DNA of 37,543 nt from CAZFDT01 sp964518335 (GTDB lineage: Bacteria > Planctomycetota > Phycisphaerae > Phycisphaerales > Phycisphaeraceae), in the NCBI GenBank assembly GCA_964518335.1, contig CAZFDT010000050.1:1-37543 (forward strand). The letters are read 5' to 3'. The position numbers and the translations under genes were made by a program. The stretch's first letter is position 1. The number at the start of each line of letters is the position of its first letter. The notes beneath the pieces are model-generated. The model searched no databases. It was not told the origin of the DNA and saw only the letters and a list, made by a program, of their open reading frames with translations. Shown here piece by piece: positions 1 through 7,957 of this stretch.

Positions 1-749
1 GGGGCCGTTGAGACTCTCATACCAACTGGATCAGTTTTCGGGGAGCAGGCCAGTTGTTCCTGGTCGAGGACATCGCGCAGTCGAGGCGAGAGCATAACTT
101 TCGCTTGTTCGTCAAAAGTGATCAGCCCTCGGTCGAAGGCGCGGTCGTGGAGGGCGTTGAGGCATAGGCCATTGCGGGGGTCGGCGCGGCGGGCGGGGTC
201 GGTGCGCCAAGGGATGATGTGGCTGGCGTTGAGCAGGGCGGGAATGGCAAGGCCCGTCAGAGCGCAGCGTCGCCCGTAGGCCATGAGTACGGCGTGACGG
301 AAGAAGCGTTGCACGCGACGGACAGTGACGATGCGTTGCGATTCAGTTGGCCCCTCGGGGTGTTGCAGAGTGTGATTCAGTTTTGTTGCAGCCGCAGCGT
401 CCTCGCTGCGCGAGACGCCTCCTCGTGTCAGTCTTTCGTAGATCGCTTCGGCTTCGGCGGCGACGGCGGCGCTGTCGGCGTTGAACTCGTCCCAGATCTG
501 CGGTTCGAGCTTGCTGGCGTTGGTCAGGCCGCGCACGCCGCGGGCCTGCAGCAGCGGGTCGAAGCTGGCGAAGTTGCACGCCTTCATCGAAACGGCCGAG
601 GGCGTGCGGCCCAGCAGTTGGGCGAGCGCGATGATCGTGGGGTTGCCGTGGCGCAGTTGCCCGAACGCCGTGCGGCAGTAAAGCCGAAACGCTAGCAACG
701 ATTCCTCGCGTGACCACGGGCGGCGAGTCCGGCGGTCGGCCATGGCCAT
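1..749 (-). CDS. HNH endonuclease (HNH_2 type), C-terminus cut by window edge
   Basis: The frame starts at ATG 749 (a second in-frame ATG lies at 743) and runs leftward with no stop before base 1, so the last residues are missing. About 249 codons are visible. Around residues 170-200 it carries NASHIIPW, then an Arg/Asp-rich stretch and NGLCLNALHDRAFDRG. This is the metal-binding His and Asn pattern of PF13391-like HNH nucleases, often annotated as putative restriction endonucleases. The first 60 residues (PWSREE, then LGRTPSAVSMK) look like a helical DNA-binding segment that checks for solitary target sites. No methyltransferase is visible beside it, so a restriction role is not shown. It is divergent from the LacI gene. 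Family is clear; the substrate is unknown. Confidence 0.85.
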   Translation of the reverse strand, partial: MAMADRRTRRPWSREESLLAFRLYCRTAFGQLRHGNPTIIALAQLLGRTPSAVSMKACNFASFDPLLQARGVRGLTNASKLEPQIWDEFNADSAAVAAEAEAIYERLTRGGVSRSEDAAAATKLNHTLQHPEGPTESQRIVTVRRVQRFFRHAVLMAYGRRCALTGLAIPALLNASHIIPWRTDPARRADPRNGLCLNALHDRAFDRGLITFDEQAKVMLSPRLRDVLDQEQLACSPKTDPVGMRVSTA

Positions 750-976
750 AGTGTCGCCACGCCAGGCGTTACTTCAAGTGACCCAGCGCACGGCTGACGA
801 GATCGTCGATAGCGAGAGCGTCGAGGCCACGTCGTGCATGTGCCGGGGCAGTGTATCGCGTGGGGGGCGGTGCTGGCGGTGATGCGTGGCGGGTGCCGGG
901 GGCGCGGGTCACTCGGCGGCCCCCGGACGAGGGGCGGGGGTGTCGGAGGGGGGTGGCAGGGCGGGGGGATATTGTG

Positions 977-1001
977 TAAAATAGCCTGTGATAAATCGAT
1001 T
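977..1001 (+). promoter_or_regulatory. LacI gene promoter and likely auto-operator
   Basis: A -10 hexamer TAAAAT lies at 977-982. Eleven bases further on is AAATCGATT (993-1001), whose AA-N-CG-N-TT core fits the general LacI/GalR operator pattern. It would sit at or just after the transcription start, a typical place for autorepression. The same core recurs in the large palindrome at 11851-11876. No clear -35 is visible. The rest of 750-1036 is G-rich and holds nothing else that I recognise. Confidence 0.5.
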
Positions 1002-1036
1002 CTTCGTGCTGAGGCGCGGCGTGGGGTGGAGTTGGC

Positions 1037-2065
1037 ATGACGGTTTCGCTCAAAGATGTCGCCAGGGCTGCGGGCAAGTCGCCGGGCACGGTGTCGCAGG
1101 TGCTCAACGACCACCGGGCCAACGTGCGGATCAGCGACGAGACGCGGCGGATGATCCGCGAGGCCGCCGACCGGCTGGGGTATCGGCCCAACCCGATCGC
1201 GCGGTCGCTGCGGACGCGGCGGACGCAGACCATTGGCGTGCTGATCAATGCCCTGGGGCCCAACCCGCGGCAGTTTGACATGATCGAGCGGATCGCCGTG
1301 CGGTCGGGGTTTCAGTTGCTCATGTCGGTCAGCCGCAACGACCTGGACCACGAGGAGCACGCCATCAAGCACCTGGTTCGGCGTCAGATCGATGGCCTGC
1401 TGGTGATCCTGCCGGCGATCCGTGCGGGTCATCGCAAGACGCTGGAGCGGCTGGTGGCGGATCGGTTTCCCGTGGTGGGGATTGGATTGCTGCCGGTGGC
1501 GGGCGGGTCGTACGTGGACTGGGACCGGGTGGGGGCGTATCGGGCGCTGGGGTTGCATCTGCTCAGTTGCGGGTGTCGTCGGATTGGGTTTGTGGGCTAT
1601 GGGATGACGCCGGGCATTCGCGGGCGTCTGGAGGGGTTGCGAGCGGCGCTGGGGGGAAGTCCGCAGGCGGAGCTGGAGGTGTTTGGTTGCGATGCGCAGT
1701 CCGAGTCGCTGGGGGTCGAGGCGTTGGCGGGTCGGTTGCGGCCGGCGCTGGAGTCGCGGCGGATCGATGCGGTGGTGACGCAGAACGACACGCTGGCGTT
1801 GGCGGCGATGCAGGTGGCGCGGTCGCTGGGTCTGTCGGTGCCGCGCGACCTGGCGGTGGCGGGCTGCTCCAACTACGAGTTCGGGCGCATGCTGGACGTG
1901 CCGCTGACGACCACGAGCCTGCCGGACGTTCAGCTCGCCGAGCGGGCGATGGACAACCTGATCGATCGGATCGAGCGGCCGCACCAGGCCCATCCACCGC
2001 TGGCCGAGACGATCCCGGCGGAGCTGCTGGTGCGACGATCGAGCCTGTTCGGGACGGCGGGATAG
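1037..2065 (+). CDS. LacI-family transcriptional regulator
   Basis: 342 residues, normal for the family. The N-terminal LacI helix-turn-helix is plain: SLKDVARAAGKSPGTVSQVL at residues 4-23, then a second helix region and the hinge with GYRPNPIARSLRTRRTQTIGVL. Residues 65-340 form the periplasmic-binding-protein-like sensor domain, ending with the typical GCSNYEFGRMLDVPLTT and a C-terminal RSSL stretch. Such proteins bind a palindromic operator and release it, or hold it, on binding a sugar-type ligand. An AAATCGATT half-palindrome sits in its own leader. A matching longer palindrome lies before the PEP-CTERM/DUF4091 operon about 10 kb away, so that operon is the best candidate target in the window. 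Ligand unknown. Confidence 0.93.
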   Translation: MTVSLKDVARAAGKSPGTVSQVLNDHRANVRISDETRRMIREAADRLGYRPNPIARSLRTRRTQTIGVLINALGPNPRQFDMIERIAVRSGFQLLMSVSRNDLDHEEHAIKHLVRRQIDGLLVILPAIRAGHRKTLERLVADRFPVVGIGLLPVAGGSYVDWDRVGAYRALGLHLLSCGCRRIGFVGYGMTPGIRGRLEGLRAALGGSPQAELEVFGCDAQSESLGVEALAGRLRPALESRRIDAVVTQNDTLALAAMQVARSLGLSVPRDLAVAGCSNYEFGRMLDVPLTTTSLPDVQLAERAMDNLIDRIERPHQAHPPLAETIPAELLVRRSSLFGTAG

Positions 2066-2086
2066 GGGGGCGGGGCACGGGCGGGG

Positions 2087-2092
2087 TATGCT
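2087..2092 (+). promoter_or_regulatory. -10 element TATGCT, leaderless start of polX
   Basis: TATGCT ends seven bases before ATG 2100. Transcription would therefore begin at or next to the start codon. This decides the start: the in-frame ATG at 2088 lies inside the -10 element. No -35 is obvious in the G-rich upstream bases. Confidence 0.5.
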
Positions 2093-2099
2093 GTTTGGC

Positions 2100-3848
2100 A
2101 TGGCCGACACCAATGCCAGGCTTGAGGCGATCTTCCAGCAGATGGCCGACGTGACCGAGATCACCGGCGGCAACAAATTCAAGGTGCTGGCGTTCCAGAA
2201 GGTCGCGCGACTGCTGGGCGAGATGAGTCAGGACGTGGCGACGATCGACCGCGGTGAGCTGGCGTCGCTGCCGGGGGTCGGCAAGGGCACGGCCGAGCGC
2301 ATCGGCGAGTACCTCGACACGGGAAAGATCGCCGAGCACGAGGCGATGCTCGAGCAGATCCCGCCGGGGCTGCCGCAGCTGCTGGACATTCCGGGGATGG
2401 GGCCCAAGACGGTGTCGCTGCTGTGGAAGCAGGCGGGCGTCGAGAGCAAGGCCGACCTGCAGGAGAAGCTCAAGGACGATGCGCTGGCGCAGTTGCCGGG
2501 CTTCGGCAAGAAGAAGCTGGAGAACCTGCGCAAGAACATCGCCTTCGCCGCGGAGGCGGGCAAGCGCACGCGCCTGGGCGAGGCGCTGCCGCTGGCGGCG
2601 TGGATCGTCGGGCAGCTCCGCTGCGTCAAGGGCGTGAAGGAAGCCAACTACGCCGGGTCGCTTCGCCGCGGCCGCGAGACCGTGGGCGACATCGACATCC
2701 TCGTCGCATGCTCCGACGACGGCGCGTGTGCTGCAGTGAGCGCTGCGTTCGTCGAGCTCCCGGGCGTCACGGACGTGCTGGCGCACGGGGACACCAAGTC
2801 CAGCGTGCGCATGAAGCCGGGCATCCAGGTCGATCTGCGCACCGTCGCGCCCGACCAGTACGGCGCGGCCCTGCTCTACTTCACGGGCAGCAAGGAGCAC
2901 AACGTGCGCCTGCGCCAGCGCGCCCTGGACATGGGCTACACGCTCAACGAGTACGCCCTGGCCGACAAGGACGACAAGAGCAAGATCGTCGCCGGCAAGA
3001 GCGAGGAGGAGATTTATAAGAAGCTCAAGCTCGCGTGGATTCCCCCGGAGTTGCGGGAGGACCGGGAGGAGATCGCGCTGGCGGCCGAGGGCAAGCTGCC
3101 GCTGCTGGTGAAGCTGGGCGACATCCGGTGCGATCTGCACGCGCACACGACGGCGAGCGACGGGACGTGGACGATCCGCCAGCTCGCCGAGGCCGCCGCC
3201 GAGCGCGGGTTCCACACCGTGGCCGTGACCGACCACAGCAAGAGCCAGTTCCAGGCGCACGGGCTGGACGCCCGGCGGCTGGAGAAGCACATCGCCGACG
3301 TGCGCGCCGTCGCCGCGGAGATGCGGAAGTCCATCGCGATCCTCGCCGGCAGCGAGGTGGACATTCTCAGCGACGGCAGCCTCGACTATCCCGACAGCCT
3401 GCTCAAGCAGCTCGACATTGTCGTCGCCTCGCCGCACGCCGCGCTGTCGCAGGATGGGGCCACTGCAACCAAGCGGCTGCTGCGGGCGATCGAGAACCCG
3501 TGGGTGACGATCCTGGGCCACCCGACCGGGCGGCTGGTCGGCCGCCGCGAGGGCCTGCACCCGGACATCCGGCAGATCGTCGCCGCCGCCAAACAGCGGG
3601 GCATCGCCCTGGAGATCAACGCCAACCACTGGCGGCTGGACCTGCGCGACGCCCACGCCCGCCTGGCCGTCGAGGCCGGCGTCAAGCTCGCCATCAACAC
3701 CGACGCCCACGGCCCGGCCGACCTCGACCAGCTTCTCTACGGCGTCCTCACCGCCCGCCGCGCCGGCGCGACCGCCGACGACGTGGTCAACTGTCTCACC
3801 GTCGACGCCCTGCGGCAATGGATCGCCTCGACGCGTGGAACGCTATAA
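2100..3848 (+). CDS. polX: DNA polymerase/3'-5' exonuclease PolX
   Basis: 582 residues, the usual length for bacterial PolX. Order of parts: N-terminal 8-kDa-type helices; helix-hairpin-helix segments (LPGVGKGTAERIGEYL near 60 and PGFGKKKLENLR near 140); an X-family nucleotidyltransferase core with GSLRRGRETVGDIDIL (catalytic Asp pair) and later VDLRTV; and from about residue 345 a PHP domain opening DLHAHTTASDG with AVTDHS, whose His and Asp residues hold the metal cluster of the 3'-5' exonuclease. The family fills short gaps in base-excision repair. All key residues I can check are present. The upstream LacI gene ends only 34 bases away, but the private -10 suggests separate transcription. 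Confidence 0.95.
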   Translation: MADTNARLEAIFQQMADVTEITGGNKFKVLAFQKVARLLGEMSQDVATIDRGELASLPGVGKGTAERIGEYLDTGKIAEHEAMLEQIPPGLPQLLDIPGMGPKTVSLLWKQAGVESKADLQEKLKDDALAQLPGFGKKKLENLRKNIAFAAEAGKRTRLGEALPLAAWIVGQLRCVKGVKEANYAGSLRRGRETVGDIDILVACSDDGACAAVSAAFVELPGVTDVLAHGDTKSSVRMKPGIQVDLRTVAPDQYGAALLYFTGSKEHNVRLRQRALDMGYTLNEYALADKDDKSKIVAGKSEEEIYKKLKLAWIPPELREDREEIALAAEGKLPLLVKLGDIRCDLHAHTTASDGTWTIRQLAEAAAERGFHTVAVTDHSKSQFQAHGLDARRLEKHIADVRAVAAEMRKSIAILAGSEVDILSDGSLDYPDSLLKQLDIVVASPHAALSQDGATATKRLLRAIENPWVTILGHPTGRLVGRREGLHPDIRQIVAAAKQRGIALEINANHWRLDLRDAHARLAVEAGVKLAINTDAHGPADLDQLLYGVLTARRAGATADDVVNCLTVDALRQWIASTRGTL

Positions 3849-3849
3849 T
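3844..3849 (+). promoter_or_regulatory. -10 element TATAAT before a small conserved gene
   Basis: A consensus TATAAT overlaps the last codons of polX, 24 bases before ATG 3874. A GGAG ribosome site (about 3862-3865) lies between them. This gene therefore has a short leader, unlike its neighbours. Confidence 0.5.
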
Positions 3850-3873
3850 GACGATCGTTTCGGAGACGTACCC

Positions 3874-4107
3874 ATGATGCCCGACGCACTTGCCGCAGAA
3901 CTGGAACGTGAGCCTTTCAAGCCCTTGCGTTTGAATCTGTCTGACGGGCGAAAAGTCGATATCACCAACCCGGGCACGGCCTTTATCTCCCGGCAAAGCT
4001 TATATGTGTTTCATACCAAGCGTGTCGGATCGGCGCGAGCCGACGACTCGATGCTCATCTCGTTGCGGCACATCGTGTCCATCGACCAACTCGAACCGGC
4101 GGCGTGA
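3874..4107 (+). CDS. Small conserved protein of unknown function
   Basis: 77 residues from ATG 3874 (ATG 3877 is equally possible), preceded by GGAG at good spacing. A GTG start at 3835 would place the TATAAT inside the gene, so I reject it. The protein opens with an acidic helix (PDALAAELEREPF), then KPLRLNLSDGRKVDI, a strand-rich middle and the tail SLRHIVSIDQLEP. I recognise this pattern as a small protein common in planctomycete genomes, often in several copies, with no assigned function. No signal peptide or membrane segment. It stands alone between polX and the opposing parA. Its beta-rich fold resembles small RNA-binding barrels, but that is only a guess. Confidence 0.75.
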   Translation: MMPDALAAELEREPFKPLRLNLSDGRKVDITNPGTAFISRQSLYVFHTKRVGSARADDSMLISLRHIVSIDQLEPAA

Positions 4108-4152
4108 AGCAGCCGCTTCTGTCGTCGCCTTATCGTGCTGCAGTAACCCACC

Positions 4153-5211
4153 TCAACCCGCGACGGCCTGGGGGATGGCCGCGGGGCGCGGCGGCTCGAC
4201 GGCGCGCACGTGGATCGCCGGCTGGCGCGTCCGCGCCTCGGACGCCCGCGCCAGCGCCGCCAGCGCCGCTTCGGGGTCGTCGTCGGGCGGCGCCGCCGGC
4301 TGCGTCGCCTCGGCCAGCTTGCCCGCGCGCACCAGCGCCGGGTCGTACGCCATCACTCCTGCCGCCAGCTTGCGGTAGTCGGTCGCCCCGTGGCAGTCCG
4401 GCGCGTAATCGAAGATCGACTTGCCGAAGCTGGGCGACTCGGCGAGCTTGATGTTGCGGCGGACCGGCGGCTGGAAGACCACCGCCTCGGCCCACGGCTG
4501 ATCGCTGCCGCGCGACGCCTCGAGGAACGTCTGCAGATCGCTGATAACTTCCGCCGCCAGCAGCGTCTGCTGCTCGTGCATGCACAGCACCACGCCGCTC
4601 ACCCGAAGCTGCGGATTCATCGCCTCACGCACGAGCTGCACCGTCTCCATCAGCTTCGACAGGCCCTGCAACGCCAGGAAGTGCGCCTGCATCGGCACCA
4701 CCACCTCCCGCGCCAGCGTCAACGCGTTGATCGTCAGCAGCCCCAGCGACGGCGGACAGTCGATCAACACGTAATCGAACTGCTCCAGCGCCGGCTTGAC
4801 CTTGTTGCGCAGGATCGTCTGCGCCGCGCCCACCGCCACGCGATCGGCCAGCTCGCTCTCGGCGCCCGCCAGGTTCACCTCCGCAGGCAGAATCGCCAGC
4901 GTTCCCCCCGCCGCCACCTCCGCGATCGAGCCGGCCTCCTGCATCACCTCGAACACGCTCGTGTCCCGGTCCGTCAGCAGGTCGTACACGCTCTTGGGCG
5001 TCCGCTGCGGCTCCACCCCCACGTGCAGCGACAGGTGCGCCTGCGGGTCCAGATCGATCAGCAGCACCCGCTTGCCCGCGCGCACCATCGCCGACCCGAG
5101 GTTGGCGCACGTGGTCGTCTTGCCCACGCCGCCCTTCTGGTTCATCAGGGCGATCACGCGCCCCCGGAAGGGGGTTGCGTCCGGGGTCATGTTGAGATCA
5201 GGCTCGGTCAA
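4153..5211 (-). CDS. ParA/Soj-type chromosome or cargo partitioning ATPase
   Basis: 352 residues. It carries the deviant Walker A motif KGGVGKTTTC near residue 25, LLIDLDPQAHLS (A' motif) and DYVLIDCPPSLG (Walker B), the signature of ParA/MinD ATPases that dimerise on DNA with ATP. The start is taken as TTG 5211 because GGAGG lies seven bases upstream; ATG 5190 has no ribosome site. The C-terminal 60 residues are Ala/Pro-rich and probably disordered, longer than in a minimal Soj. No ParB or centromere-like repeat is next to it; the only ParB-like gene here belongs to the phage block. It could position a chromosome, plasmid or other cargo. ATPase class certain, partner unknown. Confidence 0.9.
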   Translation of the reverse strand: MTEPDLNMTPDATPFRGRVIALMNQKGGVGKTTTCANLGSAMVRAGKRVLLIDLDPQAHLSLHVGVEPQRTPKSVYDLLTDRDTSVFEVMQEAGSIAEVAAGGTLAILPAEVNLAGAESELADRVAVGAAQTILRNKVKPALEQFDYVLIDCPPSLGLLTINALTLAREVVVPMQAHFLALQGLSKLMETVQLVREAMNPQLRVSGVVLCMHEQQTLLAAEVISDLQTFLEASRGSDQPWAEAVVFQPPVRRNIKLAESPSFGKSIFDYAPDCHGATDYRKLAAGVMAYDPALVRAGKLAEATQPAAPPDDDPEAALAALARASEARTRQPAIHVRAVEPPRPAAIPQAVAG

Positions 5212-5253
5212 GGCGACGCCTCCGTGCGTCCGTCGGGGCTGAATCAGGTTCAG

Positions 5254-5259
5254 AGTATA
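5254..5259 (-). promoter_or_regulatory. -10 element TATACT for parA
   Basis: On the minus strand TATACT lies about 43 bases before TTG 5211. This gives a leader of roughly 35 bases that includes GGAGG. Confidence 0.4.
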
Positions 5260-5351
5260 GCACGCCGCCGCGTTCGTGACAGGTGTAACCTGCGAATCCC
5301 CGCGGCACGGGTCGGCCCGATTTTCCCGGGGCGCTGGGCGGGGGTAGTCGC

Positions 5352-5357
5352 TAGAAT
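5352..5357 (+). promoter_or_regulatory. -10 element TAGAAT, leaderless start of PEGA lipoprotein
   Basis: TAGAAT ends six bases before ATG 5364, so the transcript should start at or near the initiation codon. There is no ribosome site in between. Confidence 0.5.
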
Positions 5358-5363
5358 GCCGCC

Positions 5364-5828
5364 ATGCGATGCTGGGCGGTCATGTTGGCGGGTCTGCTCC
5401 TGGCCGGGTGCGTGCAGCGGACGATTTCGATCACCAGTCAGCCGGCGGGGGCGCTGGTGTATCTCAACGATGATGAGGTCGGTCGCACGCCGCTGCGCGT
5501 GCCGTTCACGTTCTACGGCACGTACGACGTGAGGCTGGAAGCGGACGGTCATCGCCCGTTGTGGGTCAAGCAGGCGGCGACGCCGCCGCTGTGGGAGTAT
5601 CCCGGTCCGGACCTGTTTGCCGAGGCGGTGCCCGGGGCGAAGGTCGAGCTGCAGTGGCACTTTGACCTGGAGCCGCTGCCGCCGGTGGAGGAGCGCGACG
5701 CCGACGCCCTGGCCGGCCGCGCCGCGGAGCTGCGGCAGAAGTTGGCGGCGACGCCGACGCCGGTGGAACTGCAACAGCCCGCCCAGCCCGAGCCCGGCGC
5801 GACCGAGTCGGCGCCCGGTGGCGAGTGA
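5364..5828 (+). CDS. PEGA-domain lipoprotein
   Basis: 154 residues. The N-terminus is a lipoprotein signal peptide with lipobox LLAGC at residues 12-16, so the mature protein is lipid-anchored at Cys16. Residues 20-60 form a PEGA domain: ITSQPAGALVYLNDDEVGRTPLRVPF, shown here in its two halves (ITSQPAGALVYLNDDE and VGRTPLRVPF). It is a small beta fold common on planctomycete and myxobacterial surface proteins. The rest holds a Trp/Pro-rich stretch and a low-complexity Pro/Glu/Ala tail. The gene overlaps or abuts the downstream methyltransferase, so the two are probably cotranscribed. No enzymatic motif; a structural or cell-envelope role is likely. Confidence 0.85.
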   Translation: MRCWAVMLAGLLLAGCVQRTISITSQPAGALVYLNDDEVGRTPLRVPFTFYGTYDVRLEADGHRPLWVKQAATPPLWEYPGPDLFAEAVPGAKVELQWHFDLEPLPPVEERDADALAGRAAELRQKLAATPTPVELQQPAQPEPGATESAPGGE

Positions 5829-5833
5829 CCGCG

Positions 5834-6715
5834 ATGAGCCAGCCGCCGCCGATCTGGGACGCCGTGGCGCTTCGCCGCAAGTACGGCCGATTCTTCTGGG
5901 GCAGCGCGTTTCTCGACCGCTTTTACAACCAGACGGGTTGGCCGCTGACCGAGCTGGTGATCGCCTACGCACGCGGGCTGCCCGCCGGGGCGAGGGTGCT
6001 CGACGCCGGCGCCGGGCCCATGGTCCACCGCGACGCCTTCCACCACTGCCGCTACGAGGCGTGCGACGTGGGCGGGTACGGCGCCGTCGAGGGCCTCTAC
6101 AGCCCGGACCCGGCCTCGCCCTGCTTCGAGAGCGACCTCACCGCCATCCCCCGCCCCGACCGATGCTACGACGGGATCATCTCGACCAGCGTGCTCGAGC
6201 ACGTGCCCGACCCCCGCAAGGTCGTCGCCGAGATGGCGCGCGTGCTTTCGCCCACCGGCGTGCTGCTGTTGTCCACCAGCGGGCTCTACGGCCTGCACAT
6301 GGAGCCGTGGCACTTCTACAACACCACGCCCTACTCGCTGCTGCAGTTGACCAAGGCGGCGGGCCTGCGTGTGCTTTACCTGGCGCCCCGCGGCGGGTGG
6401 TTCAACATGGCCGGCGGAACCCTCCCCAAGGTCGTGGACCTCAACCTCAAACGCGCCCGCAAGACCTGGCTGCGGCCGCTCCTGGCCCCGCTCACCCACG
6501 TCGCCGTGCCCATGCTCTGCGCTGCAGTGGACCGATTCGACCGGCTCAAGCAGTTCAGCGTCGGCTGGGACCTGCTCGCCGCCCGCGCCGACGCCGCCGA
6601 CCCGCCCCGCTTCGACGACGCCCACCTGCCCCCGCGCATGCGCTTCGCCCGCTACCAGCCCGCCACGCTGGCGCAGCGCCACCCCTCCGTCAAGGCCCTG
6701 CTCGACGGCGCGTGA
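5834..6715 (+). CDS. Class I SAM-dependent methyltransferase (Methyltransf_11 type)
   Basis: 293 residues from ATG 5834. A GTG at 5825 overlapping the upstream stop would add three residues and is possible. Motif I is VLDAGAGP near residue 57, followed by an acidic residue at the next strand (ACDVGG) and the post-motif DGIISTSVLEHVPDP, typical of class I methyltransferases whose SVLEH segment follows motif II. The C-terminal 110 residues are Arg/Leu-rich and may bind the substrate or membrane. Family members methylate small molecules, lipids or quinones, and nothing here fixes the substrate. It is translationally coupled to the PEGA lipoprotein gene, which hints at envelope work. Confidence 0.85.
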   Translation: MSQPPPIWDAVALRRKYGRFFWGSAFLDRFYNQTGWPLTELVIAYARGLPAGARVLDAGAGPMVHRDAFHHCRYEACDVGGYGAVEGLYSPDPASPCFESDLTAIPRPDRCYDGIISTSVLEHVPDPRKVVAEMARVLSPTGVLLLSTSGLYGLHMEPWHFYNTTPYSLLQLTKAAGLRVLYLAPRGGWFNMAGGTLPKVVDLNLKRARKTWLRPLLAPLTHVAVPMLCAAVDRFDRLKQFSVGWDLLAARADAADPPRFDDAHLPPRMRFARYQPATLAQRHPSVKALLDGA

Positions 6716-6736
6716 GGGCGCGACCGGCCTGGGCGC

Positions 6737-7924
6737 TCATGCGCGGGTGGCATGCGCTTGCCGGGCGAGCGCCGCGGGGTCGATCGTGGGCCAGGGCGGG
6801 TCGTATCGGCCGGCGACAGTGAGCCAGTCGTCGTAGTGGAAGCCGTGGAATCGCCAGCCCAGCTCCTCGGGGCGCTGCAGAATGTCGGCGATGAGCGCCA
6901 GGGCGTTGCAGACGAGGTTGACGCCGTGGATATCGCCCTGATCCTGCTCGCGGGTCATGACGATGTCGTTGAGCTTGCGGATGGACCCTGCGGGCGTGAG
7001 CGAGAAGATGCCGTCGCTGCGCTGGAAGACTCTGAACCAGTCGATGCGCCGTGCGGCGCCGGCCACGACTTCGTCGCGGCGATGGTCGCTCAAGCGCAGG
7101 GCGATCGCGGCGAGCACGAGGCTGTTCATCTCGTCGCAGGCGTTGAACTGGGGGTTGTCGGCGCGGAAGTAGGCGGTGTCGTTCCAGTTGGCCAGCACGC
7201 TGTCGATGACGCGGTCGGGCCACTGCAGCGGGCGTCGGAACGTGCTGAACAGGCGGGTGACGACCTTGAGCGCCGAGTTGATGCGCAGGCGGTGGTGGCA
7301 TGCGGCCGAGCCCCACAGGCCGGTGGCGGGGTCCTGCCGGGCTTCGAGCCAGGCGATGCCGCGGGCGATGACGGGGATGAGGTCGTGCTTGCCGCGGCGG
7401 GCCAGATAGTCGAGGGTCGCCAGCGAGTTGGCCGCCGCCGAGCCGCCAGCCCAGGGGTCACGGTCCCAGTCGAACGTCGCCAGGTGATCCTCGATCGACT
7501 CGCGCGCGGGGTCGAAGCCCAACTGCTCGTCGCGGATCTCGTGGTCGGGGACGCGGCCCAGCAGGAGCATGGAGCACTGAGCCTGCTTGGTCGTGTAGCG
7601 GCGGTGATTCCACAGGGCGCTGCGGCCGTGACGCTCGACCGGGGGCAGGTGGCGCTCCAGCTCGGGGTCGATGAACTGGCCCGTGGCGGGGTCCTGCATC
7701 GACGCGAACCAGCCCGCCCATTCGCCGGCCTGCCGTGGGGTCAACTGCAGCACGCCCAGGTAGCGCTGCAGCCCCACCACGTACGAACTGCTCGCCAGGT
7801 TCGCGCCCACCAGGCATTCCTGAGCGTGGCGGAAGCGGCCGAACGGCTCGCCCGGCTCCATCAGCCGCGCCAGCCACGGCCCGAGCCTGCGCTTCGTCTC
7901 GTGCACCCAGTCGGGAAAAATCAC
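6737..7924 (-). CDS. Alpha/alpha-toroid (terpene-cyclase-like fold) protein, function unknown
   Basis: 395 residues, last gene of the leftward operon, 33 bases after the DUF4091 gene. It has internal repeats of the kind seen in alpha/alpha-toroid proteins: QDPATGQF near 77 and QDPATGLWG near 194, each following a helical segment, plus FQRSDGIFSLTP near 310. These QDPxTGxW-like turns are known in squalene-cyclase-like and related helical barrels, but the cyclase DxDD acid motif is not evident. No signal peptide, so probably cytoplasmic. Its place behind a glycosidase-like gene suggests processing of an imported sugar or polymer. I cannot assign an activity. Confidence 0.7.
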   Translation of the reverse strand: MIFPDWVHETKRRLGPWLARLMEPGEPFGRFRHAQECLVGANLASSSYVVGLQRYLGVLQLTPRQAGEWAGWFASMQDPATGQFIDPELERHLPPVERHGRSALWNHRRYTTKQAQCSMLLLGRVPDHEIRDEQLGFDPARESIEDHLATFDWDRDPWAGGSAAANSLATLDYLARRGKHDLIPVIARGIAWLEARQDPATGLWGSAACHHRLRINSALKVVTRLFSTFRRPLQWPDRVIDSVLANWNDTAYFRADNPQFNACDEMNSLVLAAIALRLSDHRRDEVVAGAARRIDWFRVFQRSDGIFSLTPAGSIRKLNDIVMTREQDQGDIHGVNLVCNALALIADILQRPEELGWRFHGFHYDDWLTVAGRYDPPWPTIDPAALARQAHATRA

Positions 7925-7957
7925 AGCGATGTTCTCCTGTCGCGCATGGCGGCGGTC

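Noticed and set aside
2088..2099. Start of polX at ATG 2088
   Set aside because: This ATG is inside the TATGCT -10 element. ATG 2100 gives the usual N-terminus.
1563..3818. A 751-codon minus-strand frame opposite polX
   Set aside because: polX has complete family motifs. The opposite frame is low-complexity mirror sequence.
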